Shown here piece by piece: positions 24,492-32,382 of a stretch of DNA of 38,520 bases. The stretch is from positions 1 to 38,520 of the forward strand of contig OMIR01000094.1 in assembly GCA_900299125.1 (NCBI GenBank), in the 5' to 3' direction. This stretch comes from Nitrosopumilales archaeon (lineage in GTDB: Archaea > Thermoproteota > Nitrososphaeria > Nitrososphaerales > Nitrosopumilaceae). The position numbers and the translations under genes are program-made. Every line of letters begins with the position of its first letter. Position 1 is the first letter of the stretch. The notes under the pieces are model-generated. The model was not told the DNA's origin. It did not search any database and saw only the letters and a program-made list of their open reading frames with translations.

Positions 24492-25667
24492 TCAAGATAA
24501 AATAGATTTTCCTCTCGTCTCGAAAAATCTACTAGTTACTAAATAGAATATGCAAGAGGCTAATGAGCACAATACTAGAGAGGTTGCAACCCCATTTGCT
24601 CCAAAGAACTTTCCTAGTAGAAGAATGCTAGTAATTTGTATACTGACATGTATTATTGAACCTATTAGCACAATCTTAACTTTCTCATTTCCAAAATATT
24701 TTGATTGATAAATTGTGGTTATGGTGTCTGGAACCAAAGACAAACTTATTATCTGAAAAACTTGGACTGCATTTTCATATTTTGGAAATAATTTTGGAAT
24801 TATAAACGGTGAAAGAACTATTCCACAGAATGTAAATATAGCTGAAATAATAATTATTACCTTTTTGAGATTTCTATTGGGATTACCGCTTGCATCTTGC
24901 GGTAATATGTACTTGTAAACAATAGAAGGTAATATTTGTAGAACGGCTAAGAACTGTATTCCCAATTGGTAATTACCCAATATGCCTAAGCCAAGTAATG
25001 GTACTATGATTAATTTATCGATGGATCCAGTAAATCCAGATGAAAGATTTAACACGTAACTGTTAGACATAAAAGCAAAACGATCTTTTATTAGTCTAAA
25101 ATCGATTTTTGATTCTCTGAAACCCTTGTAAATTATAATCAGATATGGAGTTGATGACAAAGTAATACCAATAAGTATTCCTTCAAAACCAATCGTATAA
25201 TACATAGACATTGATAATGAAATCATCAATAGCTTTTGTACAATAATATACTTTGAATAATTTTTATATAATTTTTTTCCAATTATTGTAGCATTTCCCA
25301 AACTAGTTAACATCAATCCAATAACAAATATGGTTGCGATTACATCATGTATGAAAAAATATAAAATGCTAGATGCTAACAACCCACAAATTATTGAAAT
25401 GAAATATACGGTTGATTCAATTTTTACATTTTTTGCTGTATATACTGTCAGCATATTCGTAGAACCAATTAGTGAAATTGTTGAGGTCAGGCTAGCAATT
25501 GAAATGAGATAACTTACTTTACCGTATGACTCCGGACCCAATATGCTTGCCATGTAAAACCAAAAAAGTGCAGCAATTCCAGTACCAACAATGTCTGTAA
25601 CTCCTATACTAATCAAACCTCTAAAATCACAAAAAATGGTTTTAATTGATTCCCAATTATATTTCAT
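24492..25667 (-). CDS. Wzx-like polysaccharide flippase (MOP/MVF superfamily)
   Basis: 391 aa, about 10-12 membrane helices and almost no soluble loops. The N-terminal ALFWFYMASILGPESYGKVSYL is the signature of polysaccharide-synthase flippases (LGPxxYG). The total is a little shorter than usual bacterial Wzx (about 420-480 aa). It would flip polyprenyl-linked glycans from the cytoplasmic to the outer face. The start is 25 bases after the stop of the GT2 gene, so they are co-transcribed. It serves the same lipid carrier as the PMT-like transferases that follow. Confidence 0.83.
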   Translation of the reverse strand: MKYNWESIKTIFCDFRGLISIGVTDIVGTGIAALFWFYMASILGPESYGKVSYLISIASLTSTISLIGSTNMLTVYTAKNVKIESTVYFISIICGLLASSILYFFIHDVIATIFVIGLMLTSLGNATIIGKKLYKNYSKYIIVQKLLMISLSMSMYYTIGFEGILIGITLSSTPYLIIIYKGFRESKIDFRLIKDRFAFMSNSYVLNLSSGFTGSIDKLIIVPLLGLGILGNYQLGIQFLAVLQILPSIVYKYILPQDASGNPNRNLKKVIIIISAIFTFCGIVLSPFIIPKLFPKYENAVQVFQIISLSLVPDTITTIYQSKYFGNEKVKIVLIGSIIHVSIQITSILLLGKFFGANGVATSLVLCSLASCIFYLVTSRFFETRGKSILS

Positions 25668-25692
25668 ATTAAATTCTTCTATATTACCAAAA

Positions 25693-26595
25693 TCAATACT
25701 GGCCTCTACGTCCTTCTCTTACAACATTGACTAGTGAATATAGCATGATGGCCGTTATTATGAGCATAGTTCCAAGAATAGTGGAAGCAAGACCAACTAA
25801 TGCCGCATTTGTAAGAACTACTCTAGATACGGAAAACACTTGGAGCGTCCACACTAAAAATCCTAATCCTAGTACAAGGAAAATCATTCCAGGTATTCCA
25901 TAAAACTTCAAAGGATGTTCTATGGATATGAACTTCATTGTACTAAGTATGACAGATGCACCATGTGATAATGGATTGTGTGTTGAAGTATCACCTTCAT
26001 ACAGAATTGTTATTGGAACTTCCTTAATCCTAAATCCCTTCTTGCTTGCTTTTATTAGAATCTCATTTGATACTCCCATTCCATAATCTGATGGTGTTAT
26101 CTCAGACAAAACTTGTTTGTTATATGCACGAAAACCACTTTGGGAATCAGTAATTTTACTATCTAGTGATGTATTGGCCAATTGAGTAATTGCTTTGATC
26201 CCAATCTTTCTAATTGTTGGAACATTTGTCCCGTTTGATTCTAAAAATCTTGATCCAATAACAAGATCTGCCTCATTATTAATTATTGGCTCTACAACTT
26301 TGTGTATGTCTTCGCTTCTGTGCTGGCCGTCTGCATCAAACGTCACTAAAATCTCCGCATTTAAGTCGGTTGCTTTCTTAAAGATGCTTCTAATTGCTGC
26401 CCCATACCCCATATTTTTCGGATGATTGACTACCACTGCTCCCATTTTCTCAGCTATTTTTCCAGTTGAATCAGAGGATCCATCATTGCAAATTATTATC
26501 TTACTTGCTATTTTTTCTAATTCTAGTATGATTGCAGCAATATTTTCTTCTTCATTATAAGCTGGAAGCCCTACTATGATTTCTGATTGTTTCAA
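25693..26595 (-). CDS. Glycosyltransferase family 2 with C-terminal membrane helices (polyprenyl-P-sugar synthase-like)
   Basis: The GT-A core has IVGLPAYNEEENI (7-19), ICNDGSSDSTG (34-44), NMGYGAAIRSIF and TFDADGQHRSEDI, the metal-binding DxD being DAD. HPLKFYGIPGMIF then leads into two membrane helices near the C-terminus (residues about 235-290). This is the layout of dolichyl/undecaprenyl-phosphate hexose synthases that make the lipid-linked sugar donor for PMT-like enzymes, two of which lie just downstream. TTG start with a TATA-like box about 30 bases upstream. First gene of a likely operon with the flippase. Confidence 0.85.
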   Translation of the reverse strand: MKQSEIIVGLPAYNEEENIAAIILELEKIASKIIICNDGSSDSTGKIAEKMGAVVVNHPKNMGYGAAIRSIFKKATDLNAEILVTFDADGQHRSEDIHKVVEPIINNEADLVIGSRFLESNGTNVPTIRKIGIKAITQLANTSLDSKITDSQSGFRAYNKQVLSEITPSDYGMGVSNEILIKASKKGFRIKEVPITILYEGDTSTHNPLSHGASVILSTMKFISIEHPLKFYGIPGMIFLVLGLGFLVWTLQVFSVSRVVLTNAALVGLASTILGTMLIITAIMLYSLVNVVREGRRGQY

Positions 26596-26620
26596 TATTC
26601 TTAAAAGATGAGAATAAAGT

Positions 26621-26630
26621 TACTATATAA
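26621..26630 (-). promoter_or_regulatory. TATA-like box for the GT2 at 26595
   Basis: Minus-strand TTATATAGTA is centred about 30 bases before the TTG. It separates this transcript from the aminotransferase gene that ends at 26645. Confidence 0.5.
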
Positions 26631-26644
26631 AAAGTGCTATCAAA

Positions 26645-27817
26645 CTATAGATTACTCTCTCTAATACATTTGACCACTAAATCTTGCTCTCTTTTAGATA
26701 TTTGTGGATAAAATGGCAATGAAAGAATTTCACTGTATGCACTTTCTGAATTTTCAAGTTTGTTTCCAACTCTGATGTATTTTCTATATGTAGAAAATTT
26801 ACTTAGTGGTTTGTAATGAACAGACGTCCTTATTCCACGCATTAACAGTTTTTTAAATAATTTATCTCTAGATAAGCCAAACTCTTTTTTTACGCGAATG
26901 ATGTACAAGTGACATGCATGTCCAGAATCGCTTTGTGTAAGCGGTGTTATACCAATAATTGATTTTAATTCATCGCTATAATACTGAAAGGCTTTTCGTC
27001 GTCTTTGATTTAGTTGTGTAAGAGATTTTAGCTGGTTAAGACCTAATGATGAACGAACCTCGTCAAGTCTGTAGTTGTAACCAGGTTCGGTTATTTCATA
27101 ATCCCAAGGTTTTCCATGATTATATCTCTGAGAGAGTGATTTGGCAATTCCATGATTTCTTAGAACTCGTATATGCTCAGCTAATTTTTTTGAGTTAGTT
27201 ATGACCATTCCACCTTCAATTGTGGTTATGTTCTTTGTTGGGTAGAAACTAAAACACCCCGCATCTCCAAATGAGCCGGCGTGTTGCGTGTATAGTGTGG
27301 AGCCAAGTGCATGTGCACAATCCTCTATGATCAACAGATTGTTCGTTCTTGCAATTTTGGTTAAAACATTCATGTCGCACATTTTACCTGCAAAGTGTAC
27401 TGGTAAGACAGCTTTAGTTTTCTTGGTAATGCTGTTGAGCACTGACTTGGATGACAAATTCAAATCTTCATTGACATCTGCTATGACTGGTGTTGCTCCA
27501 GTTAGAATAACTGCATTGATAGTTGCAACAAAAGTCATGTTTGGAACTATCACCTCATCGCCAACACCGATTCCAAGTGCCTTCAATGACAAATGAAGAG
27601 CAGAAGTGGCATTAGAGACGCCTACTGCGTATTTTGTACCTGTAAATTTTGCAAACGCTTCTTCAAAATTTCTCAAGATTGGACCATCTGTTAATAACGA
27701 AGAATTTAATGTCTTTAGTATCGAGTTCTTATCGCTACTAGTAATTAATGGAGAAAAGAATGGAACTTTGATTGCAGAACTAAACGCATCTTTTGAATTT
27801 CGCAAGTCTATAAACAA
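26645..27817 (-). CDS. DegT/DnrJ/EryC1/StrS family sugar aminotransferase
   Basis: A PLP-dependent aminotransferase that converts a keto sugar nucleotide to the amino sugar, with glutamate as usual donor. Visible: VPFFSPLITSSDKNSI N-terminus, GVSNATSALHLSL (66-78) binding the phosphate, EDCAHALGS with D166 for the PLP nitrogen, and FYPTKNITTIEGG with K195 as the Schiff-base lysine. The length is 390 aa. Candidate substrate: the dTDP-4-keto-6-deoxyglucose from RmlA/RmlB at the right end (inference). TTG at 27817 is used, 17 bases after the GT4 stop; an in-frame TTG at 27805 is an alternative. Confidence 0.9.
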   Translation of the reverse strand: MFIDLRNSKDAFSSAIKVPFFSPLITSSDKNSILKTLNSSLLTDGPILRNFEEAFAKFTGTKYAVGVSNATSALHLSLKALGIGVGDEVIVPNMTFVATINAVILTGATPVIADVNEDLNLSSKSVLNSITKKTKAVLPVHFAGKMCDMNVLTKIARTNNLLIIEDCAHALGSTLYTQHAGSFGDAGCFSFYPTKNITTIEGGMVITNSKKLAEHIRVLRNHGIAKSLSQRYNHGKPWDYEITEPGYNYRLDEVRSSLGLNQLKSLTQLNQRRRKAFQYYSDELKSIIGITPLTQSDSGHACHLYIIRVKKEFGLSRDKLFKKLLMRGIRTSVHYKPLSKFSTYRKYIRVGNKLENSESAYSEILSLPFYPQISKREQDLVVKCIRESNL

Positions 27818-27834
27818 ATAAGTTTTTGAACTTA

Positions 27835-29019
27835 TTAACCATCTGCAATGATCTTTTCATACACCTTTAGAATCTTTTGTGTCATAGCTTTAGAATTACA
27901 TATTTCTTGAACTAGCTTGAACCCGGAATCCCCAAGTCGAGACCTCTTGTTTTTATCTCTAATCAAATCTAAAATTGCATCTGCTAATCTATCAGAATTT
28001 TCTGATTCTACTAGTATGGAATTTTCATCATTTTTAATGGTGTGGGGTATGCCGTGAGCTGTTGTACTGATTGTTGGTTTTCTGAAAGCAAATCCTTCAA
28101 GCGGTGTCAGGGGAGATAGCTCCCATCTTGATGGTAGTGCTAAAAAGAGACATTGTGAATACGCGCCCAAGACATCCTCTCTTGGAGGATTTTTTATCAC
28201 TATTGTGCTGTCTTTGAGACCCAAATCTTTGATCATACCCATCATTTCAGATTCAAATCCGAAATCTACTCCCATGATAACGAGTTTTGTATTGTTATGA
28301 TCCACACCAGAAATTTTTTTCCACGCATTCACTAGAATATCTACACCTTTTACTTTCGCAAATCTCCCAACGAATAACACAAAATCACTATCAATTTTGT
28401 ATTTGGATTTTAGATCTGGTAGCTGTATTGAATACTGATCCAAATTAATCCCATTCTCTATGACTGTGATTTTATCAGATGAAGAAAAGTTTGAAAAAAT
28501 ATCTTTTTCATACTGATTTGGAACACTAATTTTTGTAGATTGTTTTATGATAAATTTTACAAATGGTTCTTGTATTCTATATGCCAATTTTCCAATAATA
28601 TTTGTACCGTCTATGTCTGGATGTGTTGTCAGCCCGCCCTGATCAGAAATGACTAAAGGGATTTTGTATTTCTTTGATATAATGGCGGCAACCAGTGACT
28701 GAAAACTTCTAATCCCAACAGTGTGTATTATATCGGGTTTATCTTTTTTCATCTGAAAATACATTCCAGGATTCACAAAAAATAATTTGAATGATAACCA
28801 TGCATGAGTTCGATTTATTTTAAAACCACTATGTAATTCAAGACGTGGTAAATTTTTATTAAATGTATTTGCATTATTAGCAAAATCTAGATCCGTTGTG
28901 TATATTGTGACCTCATGGCCTATCTTTGCTGCTTCTCGTGCAATATCAACACACAAAAACAATATGCCACCAAATTGAGTTGCTGGCAGAGATGCAGGAC
29001 AAACTAGTGCGATTTTCAT
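27835..29019 (-). CDS. Glycosyltransferase family 4
   Basis: GT-B enzyme of 394 aa. The N-terminus MKIALVCPASLPATQFGG holds the glycine loop; the donor domain opens with LFVGRFAKVKGVDILVNAW, the classic VGR...KG motif. The E-x7-E region reads SRWELSPLTPLEGFAFRKPTI, with both Glu residues present. This RWELSPLTPLE form is close to that of mannosyl and glucosyl transferases in archaeal N-glycan loci. Donor and acceptor are unknown. It lies between the FkbM methyltransferase (89 bases upstream) and the aminotransferase (17 bases downstream). Confidence 0.88.
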   Translation of the reverse strand: MKIALVCPASLPATQFGGILFLCVDIAREAAKIGHEVTIYTTDLDFANNANTFNKNLPRLELHSGFKINRTHAWLSFKLFFVNPGMYFQMKKDKPDIIHTVGIRSFQSLVAAIISKKYKIPLVISDQGGLTTHPDIDGTNIIGKLAYRIQEPFVKFIIKQSTKISVPNQYEKDIFSNFSSSDKITVIENGINLDQYSIQLPDLKSKYKIDSDFVLFVGRFAKVKGVDILVNAWKKISGVDHNNTKLVIMGVDFGFESEMMGMIKDLGLKDSTIVIKNPPREDVLGAYSQCLFLALPSRWELSPLTPLEGFAFRKPTISTTAHGIPHTIKNDENSILVESENSDRLADAILDLIRDKNKRSRLGDSGFKLVQEICNSKAMTQKILKVYEKIIADG

Positions 29020-29108
29020 ATCCGTTCTGTTGTTTTATACATGTGAAAACCTAACCTATGATATTAAGTGCGCCATAATATTTTATGATGCTATCAAAGC
29101 TACCTATT

Positions 29109-29882
29109 TTATCTTGATGCATACAGTAAACCCATATCTGGCGATGTTTCTGTTTGTGTTATTCTGAAAGTAAATCTCTGTAGTCTATCTATTAGTTGGT
29201 CTAATGATTTCCGTCTGACGTCTGCCAAATGATATTCCATACAGATCCTTTTAATTTTGGAATAATGTGAATCCGGCAAAGCATTCATTATTGAATATTC
29301 CTCTCCTTCACAATCCAGCTTCAAAAAATCACAATGCTCGATAGAATTTGAATCAAAAACACTCTGCAAAGAAACTGATTTTGTTTCTACTTTTTTTGAT
29401 CCTACTACATGCATGCTATGCCCAGACTGGTCTTCATTTAGATAGATTGTGACAATTCCGTTATCTGTAGATACTGCTGTATTCATTGCAGTAATGTTTG
29501 TAATTTTATTCAATTCTATGTTTGTTGTTAACATTTCAAAATTTTCTTTAATTGGCTCAAAACAAAAAATTTTTCCAGATCTACAAAATTGTGATGCATA
29601 CAGTGCAAACAATCCTATGTGTGCACCAACATCTATCACCGTATCATTATTTCTGATTTCAAATCCTGGGTTTCGATATTCTTCTACAAGCCATACATTA
29701 GTAAATGCCATCAAATCTGTCGAATTTGTTCTGAGCTTTATCTTGATCCCGTTTCTCATCTCTAAAATTGTATATTCTGATCTTATTTTGTGAAAATAAA
29801 GATTAACAAAGATATGCCAATTTTTTATGATCTTAATTGCTTTGAATAACACGATGATTTTTTCTACTAATCTGATGCTCAA
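29109..29882 (-). CDS. FkbM family SAM-dependent methyltransferase
   Basis: 257 aa. The FkbM-type core (PF05050) is visible from VIDVGAHIGLFALYAS (83-98) through FCFEPIKENFEML and LKLDCEGEEYSI, the LDCEGEE form being diagnostic. Family members O-methylate sugars or small metabolites; here a glycan O-methyl group is likely. The N-terminal 80 residues form a basic amphipathic region common in these proteins. TTG start with a TATA-like box about 26 bases upstream. It heads the minus-strand run FkbM-GT4-DegT and is divergent from the epimerase at 29967. Confidence 0.87.
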   Translation of the reverse strand: MSIRLVEKIIVLFKAIKIIKNWHIFVNLYFHKIRSEYTILEMRNGIKIKLRTNSTDLMAFTNVWLVEEYRNPGFEIRNNDTVIDVGAHIGLFALYASQFCRSGKIFCFEPIKENFEMLTTNIELNKITNITAMNTAVSTDNGIVTIYLNEDQSGHSMHVVGSKKVETKSVSLQSVFDSNSIEHCDFLKLDCEGEEYSIMNALPDSHYSKIKRICMEYHLADVRRKSLDQLIDRLQRFTFRITQTETSPDMGLLYASR

Positions 29883-29904
29883 CTAAACCAATCTAGCATT
29901 ATTT

Positions 29905-29912
29905 GATTAAAT
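29905..29912 (-). promoter_or_regulatory. TATA-like box for the FkbM gene
   Basis: Minus-strand ATTTAATC is centred about 26 bases before the TTG at 29882. Confidence 0.45.
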
Positions 29913-29933
29913 AGATAACGTCAATCAGTATGA

Positions 29934-29941
29934 ATTTTTAA
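29934..29941 (+). promoter_or_regulatory. TATA-like box for the epimerase at 29967
   Basis: ATTTTTAA is centred about 29 bases before the ATG. It is divergent to the FkbM promoter within an 84-base spacer. Confidence 0.4.
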
Positions 29942-29966
29942 CTAACTGTTAAACTGCATTAACGTA

Positions 29967-30899
29967 ATGAAAATCATGATAACTGGTGGTGCAGGTTTTA
30001 TTGGAAGTCATTTATGCGATGAGTTTGCCACAAAAAATGAGGTGATAGTTGTAACAAGAAATACTACCAATCTAGATCGTATCTTACATCTGTTGAACAA
30101 AATCATTGTAGAGAAAGCAGATGTCACAAACTATGACGAGCTAGGAGGAATAATAGAAAAACATCGTCCAGATGTAATAATACATCTAGCAGGTGAAACA
30201 TCACACTCAAAATCTTTTGAAAATCCGCTTTATGATCTTGATGTTAATACAAAGTCTACATTATACATACTTGAAAAACTAAAACAACTAAACCTAAAAT
30301 GTCGATTCATTCTTGGCAGTACTTTCATAGTTATAGGAAAACCGCAAGGATTACCTGTCAATGAACAAAGCATATGCAATCCCACTACGATTTATGGTGC
30401 AAACAGACTTGCAAGTGAGGTCTATTGTAAAATATATCATAATGTGTATGACCTAGATACTATTACTTTTAGAATCACAAATTCTTTTGGCCCAAGAGAG
30501 CAATACATCCCAAGCAAAAATGCAATAAACTTCCTCGTACACAAAGCTTTCAAAAAAGAAGCAATACCAATTTTCGACGGGGGTGATTTTTTCAAAGATG
30601 TTGTATATGTATCAGATGTAGTATCTGCAATTAAAACCATAATGGAAGAAGGTAAATCTGGTGAGCTATACTGGATTTCTTCTGGAAGTAAAACATGGTT
30701 TTATGATCTTGGAAGCTGGCTTGAAGAATTGACTGGTGCAAAAGTACAATATGTCGAATCTCCACAATACACAAAAAAAACAGATGTAGGTAATTTCGTA
30801 GTAGATAACTCTAAGCTAAGATCTCTTGGTTGGAATATCCAAACATCAGTAAAGGATGGAATCAAAAAAACTTTAGAATATTTTGAAAACCTGAATTAA
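29967..30899 (+). CDS. NAD-dependent epimerase/dehydratase-like SDR with YxxxR instead of YxxxK
   Basis: 310 aa extended SDR. NAD site ITGGAGFIGS (5-14) is intact, as are HLAGETSH and the later FRITNSFGPRE. The usual SSSxVYG region reads LGSTFIVIG (116-124), with Thr/Ser kept but Tyr lost. The catalytic pair is Y143-G-A-N-R147: the lysine that lowers the tyrosine pKa is replaced by arginine. The sugar reaction is therefore uncertain; the protein may be slow, specialised or non-catalytic. Its sequence otherwise resembles GDP-mannose 4,6-dehydratase/RMD or CDP-paratose-epimerase types. Its end overlaps the convergent deacetylase by four bases. Confidence 0.78.
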   Translation: MKIMITGGAGFIGSHLCDEFATKNEVIVVTRNTTNLDRILHLLNKIIVEKADVTNYDELGGIIEKHRPDVIIHLAGETSHSKSFENPLYDLDVNTKSTLYILEKLKQLNLKCRFILGSTFIVIGKPQGLPVNEQSICNPTTIYGANRLASEVYCKIYHNVYDLDTITFRITNSFGPREQYIPSKNAINFLVHKAFKKEAIPIFDGGDFFKDVVYVSDVVSAIKTIMEEGKSGELYWISSGSKTWFYDLGSWLEELTGAKVQYVESPQYTKKTDVGNFVVDNSKLRSLGWNIQTSVKDGIKKTLEYFENLN

Positions 30900-31729
30900 T
30901 TTGTCGTGTTGATGTATTTTTCAAATGATGTGAACTTGAATTTTTTTATCAAATTATCCATTTTTGACATGGCCTTATCTAAATTATGATATGTGATAAA
31001 TCTGTCAACTAGAGGAAGAGCAACTCTTGGCATATGTTCTGGTGTTAGCTCCCATGAATGAATGTAAAATGTTGCCGGCTTGTTTTCTGATTCGTACTGC
31101 TTTACTGCATTTTCAATGGTGGTGAGGGGTAAAAATCTAAGATAAAATCCTCCTCCCGCAGGAATTTTTTTACCAAAAAATCTAGTTATCATCAAAGGAA
31201 ATTCTAACATTTTTGCATTAGGATCGTTTTGGTTTATTTTATGTGAAGAGATCTTGTATGGTTTTGTCTGTGCATCTGGAATCCCATACAATCTCGTTTC
31301 TGCAGGCACAATACTGCTATCATACAAGTAGTTATTCTCTTCTAAGACATCAAGCGCCCAATTTGTTCTGTGATTTAATGAAAATGTGGGAGCTCTGAAT
31401 CCCTTTGATCTGTTGTTTGTAATTCTTGCAAATTCTTGTACCTCTTTTCTAAAGTCTGCCCTTGTGGTATTGTCAAGTCTTTTGTGATGCATGCTGTGAA
31501 ATGCAATCCCGTGTCCATTCTCCACTATTTTGTCTAGAATATCTGGTCTTGTTTGTAAAATCTCACCTACTACAAAAAATGTAGCAAAGGTTTCATTCTT
31601 GCGGAGCCAATCTAATATTTTGTCAATTCCATTAACTATCTGTGGTTTGTTATTGTTACCTTTTAGATGTGGTTGTATGAGTTCTGGATGATACCATTCT
31701 TCAAAATCTATGCCAAGTAGATTTATCAT
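30896..31729 (-). CDS. NodB-type polysaccharide deacetylase (DUF3473/XrtA-associated subfamily)
   Basis: 277 aa carbohydrate esterase 4 fold. Motif 1 is GIDFEEW (6-12) with the metal/base Asp pair. Motif 2 is FHSMHH, the HSxxH zinc ligands. FRAPTFS is motif 3 and YDSSIVPAETRLYG is motif 4. The C-terminal FYIHSWELTPEHMPR fits the DUF3473 tail of exosortase-linked deacetylases. It would remove N- or O-acetyl from a glycan. No signal peptide is seen, so it may act on cytoplasmic lipid-linked intermediates. It is three bases after the acyltransferase gene, so both form an operon; acetyl removal and acyl addition may be coupled. Confidence 0.85.
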   Translation of the reverse strand: MINLLGIDFEEWYHPELIQPHLKGNNNKPQIVNGIDKILDWLRKNETFATFFVVGEILQTRPDILDKIVENGHGIAFHSMHHKRLDNTTRADFRKEVQEFARITNNRSKGFRAPTFSLNHRTNWALDVLEENNYLYDSSIVPAETRLYGIPDAQTKPYKISSHKINQNDPNAKMLEFPLMITRFFGKKIPAGGGFYLRFLPLTTIENAVKQYESENKPATFYIHSWELTPEHMPRVALPLVDRFITYHNLDKAMSKMDNLIKKFKFTSFEKYINTTN

Positions 31730-31732
31730 TGT

Positions 31733-32287
31733 TTACACATCAATTTTTTTTACTATTCTTGCTGGATTACCAATTACCACACAGCAATCTGGTACATCTT
31801 CAAACACTACGCTTCCTGCACTGACTAATGCATTTTTGCCAATTGTTACACCGGCAGTGATTATACAGCCTGGAAATAATACTGCACCAGTTTTGATATT
31901 TACTGGTTCAACTTTTCTTGGATATCCGTTTCTCTTTAGAAATAAATTCGTAGTTGGATTTGCATGTGCAAAAATCGATGTATTACTGCCTACTGTAACA
32001 TTATCTTCTATGGTTACAAGCTGCGGATACAATAAATCAATTAAAACATATGGAGAAATATGACAATTTTTTCCTATTTTAACACCTCTTGATCTTTGCA
32101 TTGATATTGCAAAATTTGAAAGTGGTGTTGAATATGCTAGTCCATGCAGTAACCATGTCTTGATGAACTTGCATCGTAACTTGAATTTGCCATAAGCGCC
32201 GCCATATCCATAATATTCCATAATCTCTTGCTCGTTTATGTGAAAAACATCATTGTTTACCATGATTACAGCCTCAAATCTATACAT
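31733..32287 (-). CDS. Left-handed beta-helix (hexapeptide) acyltransferase
   Basis: 184 aa. Hexapeptide repeats run from about residue 70 to the end: GVKIGKNCHISPYVLID, VTIEDNVTVGSNTSIF, VNIKTGAVLFPGCIITAGVTIGKNALV, and the closing GNPARIVKK, typical of WbbJ/serine-acetyltransferase-like enzymes. The His in FAHANP may be the catalytic base. It probably O- or N-acylates a glycan sugar, using acetyl-CoA or, possibly, an acyl-ACP made by the cassette just to the right (inference). The ATG at 32287 is used; a later in-frame Met at residue 9 is possible. Confidence 0.85.
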   Translation of the reverse strand: MYRFEAVIMVNNDVFHINEQEIMEYYGYGGAYGKFKLRCKFIKTWLLHGLAYSTPLSNFAISMQRSRGVKIGKNCHISPYVLIDLLYPQLVTIEDNVTVGSNTSIFAHANPTTNLFLKRNGYPRKVEPVNIKTGAVLFPGCIITAGVTIGKNALVSAGSVVFEDVPDCCVVIGNPARIVKKIDV

Positions 32288-32382
32288 TATCTAAAACCTT
32301 TCTGAGAAAAAATACTTGCTCGTTTGGTCGTAATAAATAATTAGTACAAAGCTTATTGAGACTATGATTTACTAGGAAAATC

